DNA of 64,000 bases, from assembly GCA_900542085.1 (NCBI GenBank), contig UQMK01000001.1, forward strand, positions 124,001-188,000, written 5' to 3'. The notes below the pieces were generated by a model. That model did no database searches and was not told the DNA's origin. It saw nothing but the letters and a program-made list of their open reading frames with translations. Within the stretch, counting starts at the first letter, position 1, and each line of letters opens with the position of its first letter. Source of the stretch: an uncultured Collinsella sp. GTDB lineage: Bacteria > Actinomycetota > Coriobacteriia > Coriobacteriales > Coriobacteriaceae. Shown piece by piece: positions 43,715 to 53,138 of this stretch. The position numbers were made by a program, and so were the translations under genes.

Positions 43715-43757
43715 TTGCATAATGCAATGGAGAGGGTCGCTTGCGGCCCTCTTTATT
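43715..43757 (+). terminator. Palindrome and terminator after the amidohydrolase gene
   Basis: ATTGCAT-A-ATGCAAT (43715-43729) is a perfect 7-bp palindrome that could be an operator for the sensor operon starting at 43784. It is followed directly by a 10-bp stem with one wobble (43732-43741 with 43744-43753) and a short TTTATT tract, likely the amidohydrolase terminator. Confidence 0.6.
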
Positions 43758-43783
43758 GCTATGGGTGTGGTAGATAAAAGGGG

Positions 43784-45175
43784 ATGACGGTGGATTTAAA
43801 CAGGCTGATTCTGGGCAAGAGTTACAACTCTACCAAGGTCTTTCGTACGGCCCAGCATGTGGTCCAGGCTATCCTACTCGGTGTTGTCGTTCCGGCGCTT
43901 ATTCTGCTGCTTATCTGGGATTTAACCGATAATCCCAATCCCGTTCCGGGCGTTGTCGTTATTGCCGGCCTGGTCATGCTGTGCTTCTTTTTCTCGTATG
44001 TCTTTGTGGTCCCCGACGACCTCACATCGAGCGCAACCGACCGTACGCTCGCCATCGCATCAAAAATATTCGCCTATACGTCGCGCGGCCTTACGCCTGA
44101 AGCGGCCCTGGGTGCCTCTAAAATTATCCTATCCGAGACCATCGCCTCCGCCATCTGCTTTACCGATGGCAAACAGGTGTTGGCAAGCTGGGGCGAGGAC
44201 TCGGCAAAGTGCCCTGCCGGCACCCCGGTCGTGCTCAAGACCACGCTCAACGTGATTGAGACGGGTGAGCAGAGCGTGTTTTCGCGTGACACCTCCAATG
44301 AGACGGGTGGCTATTTTCCCCGCCTGCGCGCCGGCATTGTCGCGCCGCTTACCGTGCGCGGGCATTGTGTGGGCACACTCGAGCTGTATTACCCCCGCCT
44401 GAGCAGCATCGATATGCGCCAGACGGCCCTTGCTTCGGGTTTTGCCGATCTCATTTCCACGCAGCTCGCCAGCTTTGAGCTCGAGCGCCAGGACGAGCTC
44501 ACAGCTCGCGTTGAGCTACGCGCCCTGCAGTCGCAGGTCGACCCGCATTTTCTATTCAATACCATTAGCACGATTGTGTCGCTCGTTCGAACCGAGCCCG
44601 ACAAGGCGCGATCGCTGCTGATCGACTTTTCCAACTACTATCGTCAGACGCTTTCTGATTCCGATACGCTCACCACGCTCGAGCACGAGGTGGAACAGGG
44701 CACTCGTTATATCAATCTTATGCAGGCCCGGTATGGCGACGGCCGACTGCGCGTTTCGGTCGACATCGACTTCGAGGTGCGCGACAGCCTGGTACCGCCG
44801 TTTATCTTGCAGCCGCTGCTCGAAAACTGCATCAAGCATGCGCAGCGCGAGACCGAGCCGCTTTCTATTCGTGTTAGGGCTTTTGAGACCGATGACGGCT
44901 TGGAGATCATCGTCGAAGATGACGGCATCGGTATGAACGAAGAAGTCTGCGCGCATCTGTTTGAGCAGCATCGCCGAGAGGAGCCCGAGAGCATTACCGC
45001 CGACGGCTCCGTCAAGCGAGGTTGCGGTCTGGCGCTCTTCAATGTGCTTCAGCGCATCCATTTCTTTTACGGAGAAGATTCTGGCATGCGCGTGAAGTCC
45101 CAGGAGGGCGTGGGAACACAGGTCATCGTTGAGTTGAACGGCGAGCCGCATGAGCCGGCGCCGCTAACGGTGTAG
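43784..45175 (+). CDS. LytS-type sensor histidine kinase (first pair)
   Basis: A 463-residue protein. Two membrane helices (about 28-80) are followed by a GAF-like domain (about 90-225). The LytS-type phosphorylation domain has VDPHFLFNT, where the histidine is the phospho-site. The HATPase domain has LLENCIKHA and VEDDGIGMNE. It phosphorylates the LytTR regulator encoded 38 bp downstream. The ligand is unknown; systems of this class often watch pyruvate, the cell wall or peptide signals. It shares its full plan with the kinase at 49819-51162. Confidence 0.93.
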   Translation: MTVDLNRLILGKSYNSTKVFRTAQHVVQAILLGVVVPALILLLIWDLTDNPNPVPGVVVIAGLVMLCFFFSYVFVVPDDLTSSATDRTLAIASKIFAYTSRGLTPEAALGASKIILSETIASAICFTDGKQVLASWGEDSAKCPAGTPVVLKTTLNVIETGEQSVFSRDTSNETGGYFPRLRAGIVAPLTVRGHCVGTLELYYPRLSSIDMRQTALASGFADLISTQLASFELERQDELTARVELRALQSQVDPHFLFNTISTIVSLVRTEPDKARSLLIDFSNYYRQTLSDSDTLTTLEHEVEQGTRYINLMQARYGDGRLRVSVDIDFEVRDSLVPPFILQPLLENCIKHAQRETEPLSIRVRAFETDDGLEIIVEDDGIGMNEEVCAHLFEQHRREEPESITADGSVKRGCGLALFNVLQRIHFFYGEDSGMRVKSQEGVGTQVIVELNGEPHEPAPLTV

Positions 45176-45213
45176 CACGCGGTTGGATTGAGAGAAAAAG
45201 AGGGGAAGCGCAT

Positions 45214-45948
45214 GTGTCCGAAGGCTGGAACATCTTGGTGGTTGATGACGAGCCTCCCATTAGGGCTGAGCTACGCTATCTGTTGGAAAAGGATACGCGT
45301 GTGGGACAGATTGCCGAAGCGGGCAATGTCACCGAAGCCGTGGAGTCGATTCTGTCGAACAAGCCCGACGTGCTGTTTTTAGACATTACCATGCCCGGTC
45401 GCTCGGGAATTGAGCTTGCCGAGACGCTGCAGAACCTAAAGACGCCGCCAGTCGTGGTGTTTGTGACGGCATTTGCCGAGTATGCGGCTGATGCCTATAA
45501 CCTCGATGCTGTCGATTACATCGTCAAACCGGTCGAGGATGCCCGCTTGTCAAAGGCACTCGACAAGATCGAGACCGCCCTGGGCGCTCGCCGTGTCGTC
45601 CATGCTCCGCGCCAGCCTTTGCGCCTGACGGTGGACCGCGGGGGTAAAAAGGTGTTCATTCCCGTGGCGGATGTCTGCTACTTTGAGGCGCGCGCCGATT
45701 TTTGCAACGCCGTCTGCGCCGAGGGAACATACCTGATCAATGAGTCGATTTCCTCGCTCGAACGGCGCCTGGCCTCCGAGGGCTTTATCCGTGTCCACCG
45801 CAGTTATCTGGTCAATTTGGAAGACGTGCACAATGTCGAGATCGGTTCCACGGGTCTTATGGAGCTCAGGCTCGATCGCGTAACCTCGACGGTGCCTGTG
45901 TCCCGTCGTCGCGCTGCCGAGGTCAAGGCGCACTTGGGGCTTGCGTAG
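45214..45948 (+). CDS. LytTR-family response regulator (first pair)
   Basis: A 244-residue transcription factor. The receiver domain has the VVDDEPPIRAELR start, phospho-acceptor aspartate in VLFLDITMPG and KPVED at the lysine position. The LytTR DNA-binding domain begins near residue 130 and includes FIRVHRSYLVNLEDV. The GTG start at 45214 follows GAGGGGAAG; no ATG in frame fits the family N terminus. It is the partner of the upstream LytS. Confidence 0.95.
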   Translation: MSEGWNILVVDDEPPIRAELRYLLEKDTRVGQIAEAGNVTEAVESILSNKPDVLFLDITMPGRSGIELAETLQNLKTPPVVVFVTAFAEYAADAYNLDAVDYIVKPVEDARLSKALDKIETALGARRVVHAPRQPLRLTVDRGGKKVFIPVADVCYFEARADFCNAVCAEGTYLINESISSLERRLASEGFIRVHRSYLVNLEDVHNVEIGSTGLMELRLDRVTSTVPVSRRRAAEVKAHLGLA

Positions 45949-46040
45949 GCAGTCTGCATGCCATCGTTTACCGCCGCAGGTTTGGCATGACCGTGCGGTG
46001 GGCATAATGGGTGACATCGAATGAAATCGAAAGGATCATT

Positions 46041-46985
46041 ATGCCCGCGCTCATTACGCATCATCTGTTTGGCGAGGAAAGCATCGACCGTCTTCCGCAG
46101 GGCGTTATTACGTCCGACGAGGAGCGCATCGCCTTTATCCTGGGAAACCAAGGTCCCGACCCGTTTTTCTTCCACATGCTTACGCCGCGCGTTTCCGACT
46201 GCACGTCGCTTGCTCAGGTCATGCACCGCTCGCGCATGTCGCGCCAGTTCTCGTGCCTGCGCGACGGCGTGTCGCACCTGCAGCCGCGCGACGCCAATCT
46301 GGGCCGCGCCTTTGCGCTGGGCCTGCTGTCTCACTATGTACTCGACCGCAATGCCCACCCCTTTGTCTACGAGCAGCAGTTTGGCATTGTAGATTCCGAT
46401 CCCGAGCTCGAGGCTTCGGGCAGCCAAGTTCACGCCGTGCTCGAAAGCGATCTGGACGTGCTGATGCTACAGCTCAAGCGCGACGGTGCCACGGTCGAGG
46501 ATTATCCGCCGGTGGGCGAGATCGTCACCACCGACCGCATCAACCGTGTGGCCGGCGTGCTGATGAGCTACATCGCCGGGCGCGTGTACGGTATCGACAT
46601 CCCGGCGGGGGAGTACGCCGGCGCCGTCTCGGACATGCAGATGCTCTATCGCACCATTGAGCCGGCCGGCTCGGTAAAGACGCGCGCGATTGCCCTGGTT
46701 GAGGGCTTGGTGCATGACTACTCGCTGCTCGACGGCCTTGCTCATCGCGTGACGACGGAGCTGCCCGAGCGCACCGGCAACCTGGGCCACCTGACATGGA
46801 AGAACCCCTTTACCGATGAGGTCTCGACCGAGAGCTTCCCCGAGGTCTTTGAGCGCGCGCTGACCGATTACGAGCTCACCGTTGCCCGCTTTATCGAGAC
46901 CGGTGACATGGATGCCGTGACCGGCCATATCAACTATAGCGGCCGCGTACTCGACGCCGACGAGGAGTTCGACCGCGAGGAATAA
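46041..46985 (+). CDS. Zinc-dependent phospholipase C-like protein
   Basis: A 314-residue soluble protein without signal peptide. The N-terminal 120 residues match the zinc-dependent phospholipase C/S1-P1-like pattern in cytoplasmic family members: ITHHLFGEE, GNQGPDPFFFH and LLSHYVLDRNAHPFVYEQ supply His and Asp zinc ligands. The enzymatic role of this branch is not established. ATG 46041 follows AAAGGA. Neighbours give no clear functional hint. Confidence 0.8.
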   Translation: MPALITHHLFGEESIDRLPQGVITSDEERIAFILGNQGPDPFFFHMLTPRVSDCTSLAQVMHRSRMSRQFSCLRDGVSHLQPRDANLGRAFALGLLSHYVLDRNAHPFVYEQQFGIVDSDPELEASGSQVHAVLESDLDVLMLQLKRDGATVEDYPPVGEIVTTDRINRVAGVLMSYIAGRVYGIDIPAGEYAGAVSDMQMLYRTIEPAGSVKTRAIALVEGLVHDYSLLDGLAHRVTTELPERTGNLGHLTWKNPFTDEVSTESFPEVFERALTDYELTVARFIETGDMDAVTGHINYSGRVLDADEEFDREE

Positions 46986-47000
46986 CAAACCGTTTCAATA

Positions 47001-47066
47001 AGTTGCGGTGGAATAGTTCCTGAATGAAGCCCCGGAGGGCTAAACAGGAACTATTTCACCGCAACT
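47001..47066. repeat. AGTTGCGGTGAAATAG palindromic element, copy 3
   Basis: A 22-bp inverted repeat with one mismatch (47001-47022 with 47045-47066) and a 22-nt loop. It lies 15 bp after the phospholipase-like gene stop, the same distance as copy 2 from its gene. Confidence 0.85.
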
Positions 47067-47204
47067 GCCTTGATGGGATGGTGTTTCGCCCTGCGTGTCC
47101 GTATGACCGCTCCTGCCCCTTTGCCGAATCCTTACCAGCGCTTCTGTGCAATTGGGGTACGATGAACTAACTGCATATCGGGCGAATACGAAGGGGCCCT
47201 GTCC

Positions 47205-48464
47205 ATGAAATACACCAAGCTCGAGCGTAACTGGGTTATGTACGATGTGGGCAATTCGGCCCTCGTGTTGCTCAATACCTCGGTGGTGCCCATCTACTTT
47301 AACGCCATCAATACTGGTGCTTCCTCGGCAGACCTGGTGGTCGCTTGGGGCAACGCTCAGACGATCGCCTCGCTGGTCATTGCCATGCTCATGCCCATTC
47401 TGGGCGCGCTTGCCGATTACGCCGGCAACAAGATCAAGTTCTTCTTGGGCTTCTTCCTCACGGGCCTGGTTCTTTGCCTGGCGCAGGCTATCCCAATGTC
47501 CGCCATGGCATTTTTGACCGTGTACGTGCTGTGCACCATCGGCCTTAACTCTTCTATGACGTTCTACGACGCCATGCTGCCCGACATTACCACCGACGAG
47601 CGCATGGACGCCGTGTCCAGTTCGGGCTATGCCTGGGGCTACATCGGTTCCACCGTGCCGTTCATCATCTGCCTGGCGCTCATCATGGGTGGCCCCGCTC
47701 TTGGCGTCCCCACCATGCTGGCAACGCGTCTGTCGTTTATCATCACTGGTGCCTGGTGGCTCATCTTTACCCTGCCGCTCATTCGCACCTATAAGCAAAA
47801 GTACGGTCGCGAGCGCGGTCCCGAGGACACCATCGGCCACATCGTGGGCGGTGTGTTCTCCGAGGTCGGACACACCATGCGCGAGATCGCCCACAACAAG
47901 ACCGTGCTGGTCTACATGATCGCGTTCTTCTTCTATATCGATGGCGTCCACACGGTCATTTCCATGGCTACCAGCTACGGCTCGGCTTTAGGCATCGACT
48001 CGACCCAGCTGGTGCTGGCGCTGCTCGTTACGCAGTTTGTGGCCTTTCCGTCCGCCATCATCTACGGCAAGCTCGCCGGACGCGTGGGCACGCTCAACAT
48101 GATCCTGGTGGCCGTCGCCGCCTACATGGGCATTGTGCTGTTCGCCGCATTCTTCCTAAAGACCGCCTTCGAATTCTGGGTGCTTGCCATTATGGTCGGC
48201 CTGTTCCAGGGCGGCGTGCAAGCGCTCAGTCGTAGCTACTTTGGCCGCATTATCCCCAAGGAAAAGTCCAACGAGTACTACGGCTTCTTTGACATCTTTG
48301 GTCGTTATGCAAGCGTCATGGGCACTTTCCTGGTGTCGGTCGTCACCTCGCTGACCGGCAACCCGTCGCTGGGCGTCCTTTCCATTGGCGTGCTGCTGAT
48401 CGTTGGCTTTATGCTGCTGGTTCGCCTGTCCCGCATGACTCAGGCGGCAGAGCAGACCGCATAG
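47205..48464 (+). CDS. UMF1/Atg22-like MFS transporter
   Basis: A 419-residue membrane protein with about 12 helices. The N-terminal NWVMYDVGNSA is the hallmark of the UMF1 (Atg22-like) branch of MFS. SRSYFGRIIPKEKSNEYYGF in the second half is also family-typical. Substrates of bacterial members are largely unknown; efflux of amino acids or small metabolites is possible. AAGGGGCC precedes ATG 47205. Confidence 0.9.
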   Translation: MKYTKLERNWVMYDVGNSALVLLNTSVVPIYFNAINTGASSADLVVAWGNAQTIASLVIAMLMPILGALADYAGNKIKFFLGFFLTGLVLCLAQAIPMSAMAFLTVYVLCTIGLNSSMTFYDAMLPDITTDERMDAVSSSGYAWGYIGSTVPFIICLALIMGGPALGVPTMLATRLSFIITGAWWLIFTLPLIRTYKQKYGRERGPEDTIGHIVGGVFSEVGHTMREIAHNKTVLVYMIAFFFYIDGVHTVISMATSYGSALGIDSTQLVLALLVTQFVAFPSAIIYGKLAGRVGTLNMILVAVAAYMGIVLFAAFFLKTAFEFWVLAIMVGLFQGGVQALSRSYFGRIIPKEKSNEYYGFFDIFGRYASVMGTFLVSVVTSLTGNPSLGVLSIGVLLIVGFMLLVRLSRMTQAAEQTA

Positions 48465-48578
48465 GAGCGAGCGGCTATTGGGCCTGTCCGCGGTACTCTT
48501 TTGGGGTTATCCGCAATAAACATTGCGACTTGCGAGCAATGATTTGCCCAAGTGGGTATGATGGAATCAGCTAGGTCG

Positions 48579-48614
48579 CGGGGCGTCGCCTGTGTTTGGC
48601 GGCGCCCCGTTTTT
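48579..48614 (+). terminator. Terminator before the glycosyltransferase gene
   Basis: A 12-bp stem with one wobble (48579-48590 with 48598-48609) is followed by TTTTT. It lies about 115 bp after the transporter stop and just before the GGGAGGG ribosome site of the next gene. Confidence 0.85.
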
Positions 48615-48634
48615 GTGTTGCAGGGAGGGAAGGC

Positions 48635-49822
48635 ATGAACGCCACGGTTGTGATTCCAACATATTGGGCAGACGACGAGGCCCATGCAAACGCTCCCGGC
48701 GTCTATGACCACTCGACGAAGCTCAACGCCACCAATCCCGAGCTCGACCGCTGCCTGGCCTCGCTCGAGCAGGTGCGCGACATTCCGAGGATTATCCTTT
48801 TGGTGGTCTGCCCCATCTCGGCTACGGCTGATGTGTCGAAGCGCGTCCACGAAATCGTCGACGCGCACCCTACGCTCAAGGTCACCGTGGTTACCAACAC
48901 CCAGGCATCGCATATCGCCGACCGTGTGGCGCAGATTGCTCCCAAGGGCTCGGGCGAGTGCGTGAGCCTGCGCGGATACGGCGCCATTCGCAATATGGGG
49001 CTTGCCTGCGCTGCGGTGCTCGGCCACGATGCCGTTGTCTTTTTGGATGACGACGAGACCGTTATCGATGCCGACTTTATGAAGCGCGCGACCTATGCAC
49101 TGGGCCAGCAGACGCGTCAAGGCCTGCCGATTTTGGTTAAGAGCGGTTACTTTTACGATCGAGACGGATCGCCGTTGGCGCCCACAGACAAGGTGGGCAT
49201 CTGCCATCGTTGGTGGACCAAACGCATCGAGTTTAATCGCTGGATGAAAAAGGCGCTCTCGGGCACCCGTATTTCGCGTTCAAACTACGTGTGCGGCGGC
49301 CTTGTGGCGCTTCATGCCCGCGCCTTTACCCGTGTGGCGTTTGACCCGTTTATCACCCGAGGCGAGGACCTAGATTACCTCTTTAACATGCGCATGTTTG
49401 GCTACGACGTGTGGTTTGACAACGAGTGGGTTGTTCGTCACCTGCCGCCCGAGTCCGAGAAGCGCTCGCCGCGCTTTATGCAGGATGTGTACCGTTGGTA
49501 CTACGAGCGTGCCAAGCTGACATTTGCCGCGCACCAGCAGGAGCTCGTTCCCGTCACGGCCGCGTCGCTCATGCCCTATCCGGGCCCGTGGATTTCGCGC
49601 GAGCTCGACGACCGCGTGCGCAAGACCGCCATGGTTCGCAGCATGTTTACCCGCGAGCACGAGGGGTACCTGCGCATTTGGCGGCACGGTATTGACGAGG
49701 CCAAGACCTACGCGCGTCAAAACGCCGCAAGCTACCTGCGTTTTCAGAGCTTCTGGCCCAAGATCATGGACGGGCTCTGGCGCGACGCACAACTGACCAG
49801 CATCCTGGAGGGGACTGAATGA
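48635..49822 (+). CDS. Family-2 glycosyltransferase-like protein
   Basis: A 395-residue protein with a GT-A-type nucleotide-sugar fold: ATVVIPTYWADDE at the N terminus, VFLDDDETVI as the metal-binding DxD region, and RGEDLDYLFNMRMFG as the ED motif. No membrane helix. The acceptor and product are unknown. ATG 48635 follows GGGAGGG. Its stop overlaps the start of the second LytS gene by 4 bp, so the two are translated together; a sugar-transfer role in whatever the sensor monitors is plausible but unproven. Confidence 0.85.
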   Translation: MNATVVIPTYWADDEAHANAPGVYDHSTKLNATNPELDRCLASLEQVRDIPRIILLVVCPISATADVSKRVHEIVDAHPTLKVTVVTNTQASHIADRVAQIAPKGSGECVSLRGYGAIRNMGLACAAVLGHDAVVFLDDDETVIDADFMKRATYALGQQTRQGLPILVKSGYFYDRDGSPLAPTDKVGICHRWWTKRIEFNRWMKKALSGTRISRSNYVCGGLVALHARAFTRVAFDPFITRGEDLDYLFNMRMFGYDVWFDNEWVVRHLPPESEKRSPRFMQDVYRWYYERAKLTFAAHQQELVPVTAASLMPYPGPWISRELDDRVRKTAMVRSMFTREHEGYLRIWRHGIDEAKTYARQNAASYLRFQSFWPKIMDGLWRDAQLTSILEGTE

Positions 49823-51162
49823 TCGACCGCCGCGCCCAGCGCGATAATTCAATATCAATCTTTCGCGTGATCGCCGTTGTCTGCGCCATTTGCGTGCTGG
49901 TGTACTTTATTTTTGCCCTGGCGACTGGAATCGAGCCGATCGCGACCGTGGTCGCCTGCGCACTGCTGTGCATCTTTCTGTGCATTTTTATCTATTTGAC
50001 GCTCAATCCCGATTCGGTGCGTTCGCAGTACACCGAAGAGACGCTCTCGGTGGCCTCTGCCATGCTCGAGGACATCAAAGGCGGTCTGACGCAGGAGTCG
50101 GCGCGTCTGGTGTGCCAGCGCATTTTGCCCGAGACGCGTGCCATGACGGTTGCCATCACCGACGAGAGCAACGTGCTGGCCTGCGCGGGCGAGTTTGAGG
50201 AAAAGCTGCTGCCCGATTCGCCCATCCACACACTTGCCACGCGCTACGTCATCGAGCACGGTATCGTCCAGTCGTTCAACCGTGTGGTGGACGTGGTGGG
50301 CTCGGATGGCTCGCACAACCATGTTCCTGCCGGTATCATCGCTCCTATCAAGGTGGGCGACCGCACCGTCGGCACGCTCAAGTTCTACTACAAGACCCCG
50401 CGTGCCGTCGACCGCACTCAGTACGCGCTTGCCTCGGGTTTTGCCGAGATCCTGTCCACGCAGCTCGCCATCCACGAGCTCGAGGTGCAAAAGGAGCTCA
50501 CGGCCCGTGCCGAGGTGCGTGCCCTGCAAGCGCAGATCAACCCGCACTTCCTGTTCAACACGCTCAACACCATCGCGTCGTTTACGCGTACCGACCCGCT
50601 GCGCGCCCGCGAGCTGCTGCGCGAGTTCTCCTCGTTCTATCGCGCCACGCTCGACAATTCGGGCTCTCTCATTCCCGTGTCGCGCGAGGTCGCGCAGACC
50701 AAGCGCTACCTGACGTTTGAGAAGGCGCGCTTTGGCGAGGATCGCGTGCTGGCGACCTTCGACGTGTCCGAGGACGTCGAGGACACGCTGGTGCCGGCAT
50801 TTGTAATCCAGCCAATCGTCGAGAATGCCGTGCGCCATGGTATGGGCGACGACGATGCACTGAGGATCGACGTGTCGGTCCACAGGGATGGCGAAGATGC
50901 GATTTTGATTGTGGTCGCCGATAACGGCGTGGGCATGGACGAAGGCACCGCTGCCAGACTGTTTGACGAACGCTCCGCCCGTCCCGACGCCAGCTCCCCG
51001 CAGGGCGGCGGCGCCGGTGTGGCCATGCACAATATTTCGGAGCGCATCCATCGCTTTTATGGACCGCACTCTTATACACGCGTCGAATCGGCCCCGGGCA
51101 AGGGCGCTAAAGTGCTCCTGCATCTCGATTTGTCGGAGAGCATCTTCGACATTCAAGAGTAG
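49819..51162 (+). CDS. LytS-type sensor histidine kinase (second pair)
   Basis: A 447-residue paralogue of the protein at 43784. Two membrane helices lie in the first 70 residues, then a GAF-like domain, the phosphorylation motif INPHFLFNT, and the HATPase motifs IVENAVRHG and VVADNGVGMDE. The shared pattern (RALQ.Q..PHFLFNT, ASGFA.I.STQLA) shows common descent. It is coupled to the glycosyltransferase gene (ATGA) and followed after 72 bp by its regulator. Confidence 0.93.
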   Translation: MIDRRAQRDNSISIFRVIAVVCAICVLVYFIFALATGIEPIATVVACALLCIFLCIFIYLTLNPDSVRSQYTEETLSVASAMLEDIKGGLTQESARLVCQRILPETRAMTVAITDESNVLACAGEFEEKLLPDSPIHTLATRYVIEHGIVQSFNRVVDVVGSDGSHNHVPAGIIAPIKVGDRTVGTLKFYYKTPRAVDRTQYALASGFAEILSTQLAIHELEVQKELTARAEVRALQAQINPHFLFNTLNTIASFTRTDPLRARELLREFSSFYRATLDNSGSLIPVSREVAQTKRYLTFEKARFGEDRVLATFDVSEDVEDTLVPAFVIQPIVENAVRHGMGDDDALRIDVSVHRDGEDAILIVVADNGVGMDEGTAARLFDERSARPDASSPQGGGAGVAMHNISERIHRFYGPHSYTRVESAPGKGAKVLLHLDLSESIFDIQE

Positions 51163-51234
51163 AATGATAGGTTACGGGTTTAACGCTAGTTGGCGGATGC
51201 CCGACGTAGTTAGTTGACGAAAGGTTTTATCCCT

Positions 51235-51951
51235 ATGCTGCGTGCGATGATTGTGGATGATGAGGCCCCGGCCCGTTCGGAACTTCGCTTCTTGCTCGAG
51301 CAGACGGGCAAGATCGGCACGATCACAGAAGCGTCGAGCGTTCGCTCCGCTATCGAGATGCTTATGGAGAGCCGCGTCGATGTTGTGTTCCTCGATATCT
51401 CGATGCCTGGCGCTTCGGGTCTGCAACTTGCCGAGGCACTGCATAAGCTCAAGAATCCGCCGGCGATCGTATTCGTAACCGCGTACAGCGATCATGCGGT
51501 CGAGGCGTTTGATGTGGATGCCGTCGACTATCTGATGAAGCCGGTCGAGGAGGCTCGCCTGGATCGAGCGATCGATAAGGTTATGCAACGCGCCAAGCCT
51601 GTCACGGACAGCAAGGTGACCATCGAGCGCATCCCGGTGGAAAAGGGCGGCCGCAAGGTCCTCATCCCCGTGGACGACATTCGCTTTATTATGGCCAAGG
51701 ACGATTACTCCTGTATTTATACGGTCGATGACCGCTTTTTGTCCACGACCTCGCTGGCACAGTTCGAGGCCAAGCTCTGCGACTTTGGCTTCTTCCGCGT
51801 TCACCGCCGCTATATCGTCAACTTGGCGTGTGTCACCGACGTCGAGACGGTTCCCTCGGGCGCTATCCAGCTGGGCATTACGGGCGTCGACGAACGCGTA
51901 CCGGTTTCGCGCCGTCGCGTCGTACCGCTCAAAAAGGCCCTGAGCCTCTAG
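51235..51951 (+). CDS. LytTR-family response regulator (second pair)
   Basis: A 238-residue protein. The receiver domain has IVDDEAPARSELR, phospho-acceptor aspartate in VVFLDISMPG and KPVEE. The LytTR DNA-binding domain contains FFRVHRRYIVNLACV. It is a close paralogue of the regulator at 45214. ATG 51235 is chosen to give the standard MLRAMIVDDE start; GAAAGG lies 11 bases upstream. Confidence 0.95.
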   Translation: MLRAMIVDDEAPARSELRFLLEQTGKIGTITEASSVRSAIEMLMESRVDVVFLDISMPGASGLQLAEALHKLKNPPAIVFVTAYSDHAVEAFDVDAVDYLMKPVEEARLDRAIDKVMQRAKPVTDSKVTIERIPVEKGGRKVLIPVDDIRFIMAKDDYSCIYTVDDRFLSTTSLAQFEAKLCDFGFFRVHRRYIVNLACVTDVETVPSGAIQLGITGVDERVPVSRRRVVPLKKALSL

Positions 51952-51958
51952 TACACCG

Positions 51959-52008
51959 GCCCCGCAGCCCTGTAGACCAAAATCGTCTGCGGAGCCGTGG
52001 GGCTTTTT
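51959..52008 (+). terminator. Terminator after the second LytTR gene
   Basis: GCCCCGC (51959-51965) pairs with GTGGGGC (51997-52003) around an inner GCAG/CTGC pairing, followed by TTTTT. It lies just after the stop. Confidence 0.75.
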
Positions 52009-52045
52009 GCATGAATGCACCAAATCTTTTTGCGGAAGGGATCCC

Positions 52046-52513
52046 ATGAACAGTGCAAGCGCCAAGCGTATCGACATTATCTCGGACACCCACGGCTATC
52101 TTTCGCCTGCGCTCTTGGACGAGCTTAAGGGTGCGGATCTGATTATCCACGCCGGTGACCTTACGTCGGAGATGGACTACGAGCACCTGCGCACCATCGC
52201 CCCCGTGCGAGCGGTGCTGGGTAATAACGACTACTACCGCGACTACGGCCCCGATGTGGACCGCTTGGCGCTCTTTACCTACGAAGGCCTCAAGTTCGCC
52301 GTAGCCCACTACCGCGAAGACCTTCCGGTGGGATCCGTAGACGTAGCCATCAACGGTCACACCCACGTAACCAAAGAAGCCCAAGTGGGTCGCTGCCTGG
52401 TCCTCAACCCAGGCAGTGCCAGCTATCCAAGAGGCACCCGAGGCCCCACCATGGCCAGAATGCTCGTCAAGGACGGCAAGATTCTGAGCACCAAATTTAT
52501 TGACCTAGAGTAG
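52046..52513 (+). CDS. YfcE/MJ0936-type metallophosphoesterase
   Basis: A 155-residue calcineurin-like phosphodiesterase. The dimetal site is visible in order: ISDTHG, HAGDL, GNND, and NGHTH near the C terminus. Family members hydrolyse small phosphodiesters; the natural substrate is unknown. ATG 52046 follows GGAAGGG. Confidence 0.9.
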   Translation: MNSASAKRIDIISDTHGYLSPALLDELKGADLIIHAGDLTSEMDYEHLRTIAPVRAVLGNNDYYRDYGPDVDRLALFTYEGLKFAVAHYREDLPVGSVDVAINGHTHVTKEAQVGRCLVLNPGSASYPRGTRGPTMARMLVKDGKILSTKFIDLE

Positions 52514-52525
52514 GTGCAACAAAAA

Positions 52526-52556
52526 CGGGGGATGCAGATTGCATCTCCCGTTTTTT
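52526..52556 (+). terminator. Terminator of the phosphoesterase gene
   Basis: An 11-bp stem with one wobble (52526-52536 with 52540-52550), 3-nt loop and TTTTTT tract, 13 bp after the stop. Confidence 0.92.
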
Positions 52557-52668
52557 ATGAGCCAAAGGCCGAAGTTCAACAACAATCTTAGACAACCGCG
52601 CCGAGGAGAACGGGGACCTCGAGCCGCGGAAGCGGCGAGGAACAAAGTCTTTGAAGCAAGTGACGGCA

Positions 52669-52813
52669 GGGAGGGTCTCCGGGGCCGGCTGGCGCGGGTT
52701 GAGTTTGTCGCGAGTTCCGCACGCAAAGGAAAGCACTTAATGTGCTTTCCGTCTTGCGCAGGACTGTAGAGCAGCAAACTCAACCCGCGCCAGCCGGCCC
52801 CGGAGACCCTCCC
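52669..52813. repeat. Perfect 38-bp inverted repeat with an inner hairpin
   Basis: Arms 52669-52706 and 52776-52813 are complementary at all 38 positions. The 69-nt centre contains a second hairpin of 9 bp (52728-52736 with 52742-52750). The 408-bp gap between the phosphoesterase and tRNA-Asp has no credible gene. Such a palindrome should form a cruciform or a very stable RNA stem. A further short hairpin AACTTTTT/AAAAAGTT lies near 52827-52844. Confidence 0.9.
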
Positions 52814-52845
52814 GGAGGGACCGAAAAACTTTTTCAAAAAAGTTG

Positions 52846-52875
52846 TTGCGCGGCGGACAGACTTCTGTGTATACT
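52846..52875 (+). promoter_or_regulatory. Promoter of tRNA-Asp
   Basis: A -35 box TTGCGC (52846-52851) and a near-consensus -10 box TATACT (52870-52875) are separated by 18 bp. They end 46 bp before the mature tRNA 5' end. Confidence 0.6.
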
Positions 52876-52921
52876 AATCCCCGCAGCGCACGCGAGCGGA
52901 AACAAACGCGAACGACTGCCT

Positions 52922-52999
<78 letters not shown>

Positions 53000-53007
53000 A
53001 CGCAATT

Positions 53008-53035
53008 AAAGCCACGTCTTCGGACGTGGCTTTTT
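53008..53035 (+). terminator. Terminator of tRNA-Asp
   Basis: A perfect 11-bp stem (53008-53018 with 53023-53033) with a TTCG tetraloop and T tract, 9 bp after the tRNA. Confidence 0.93.
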
Positions 53036-53138
53036 GCGTTTAATAGGCCCTCGATCTCATATGCCTCTTTATCCAAATCACCGCATTCGCAACGAGCGAG
53101 CCGGCCTCTACTGATATATGTGTTCAAACAGGGGGTTT

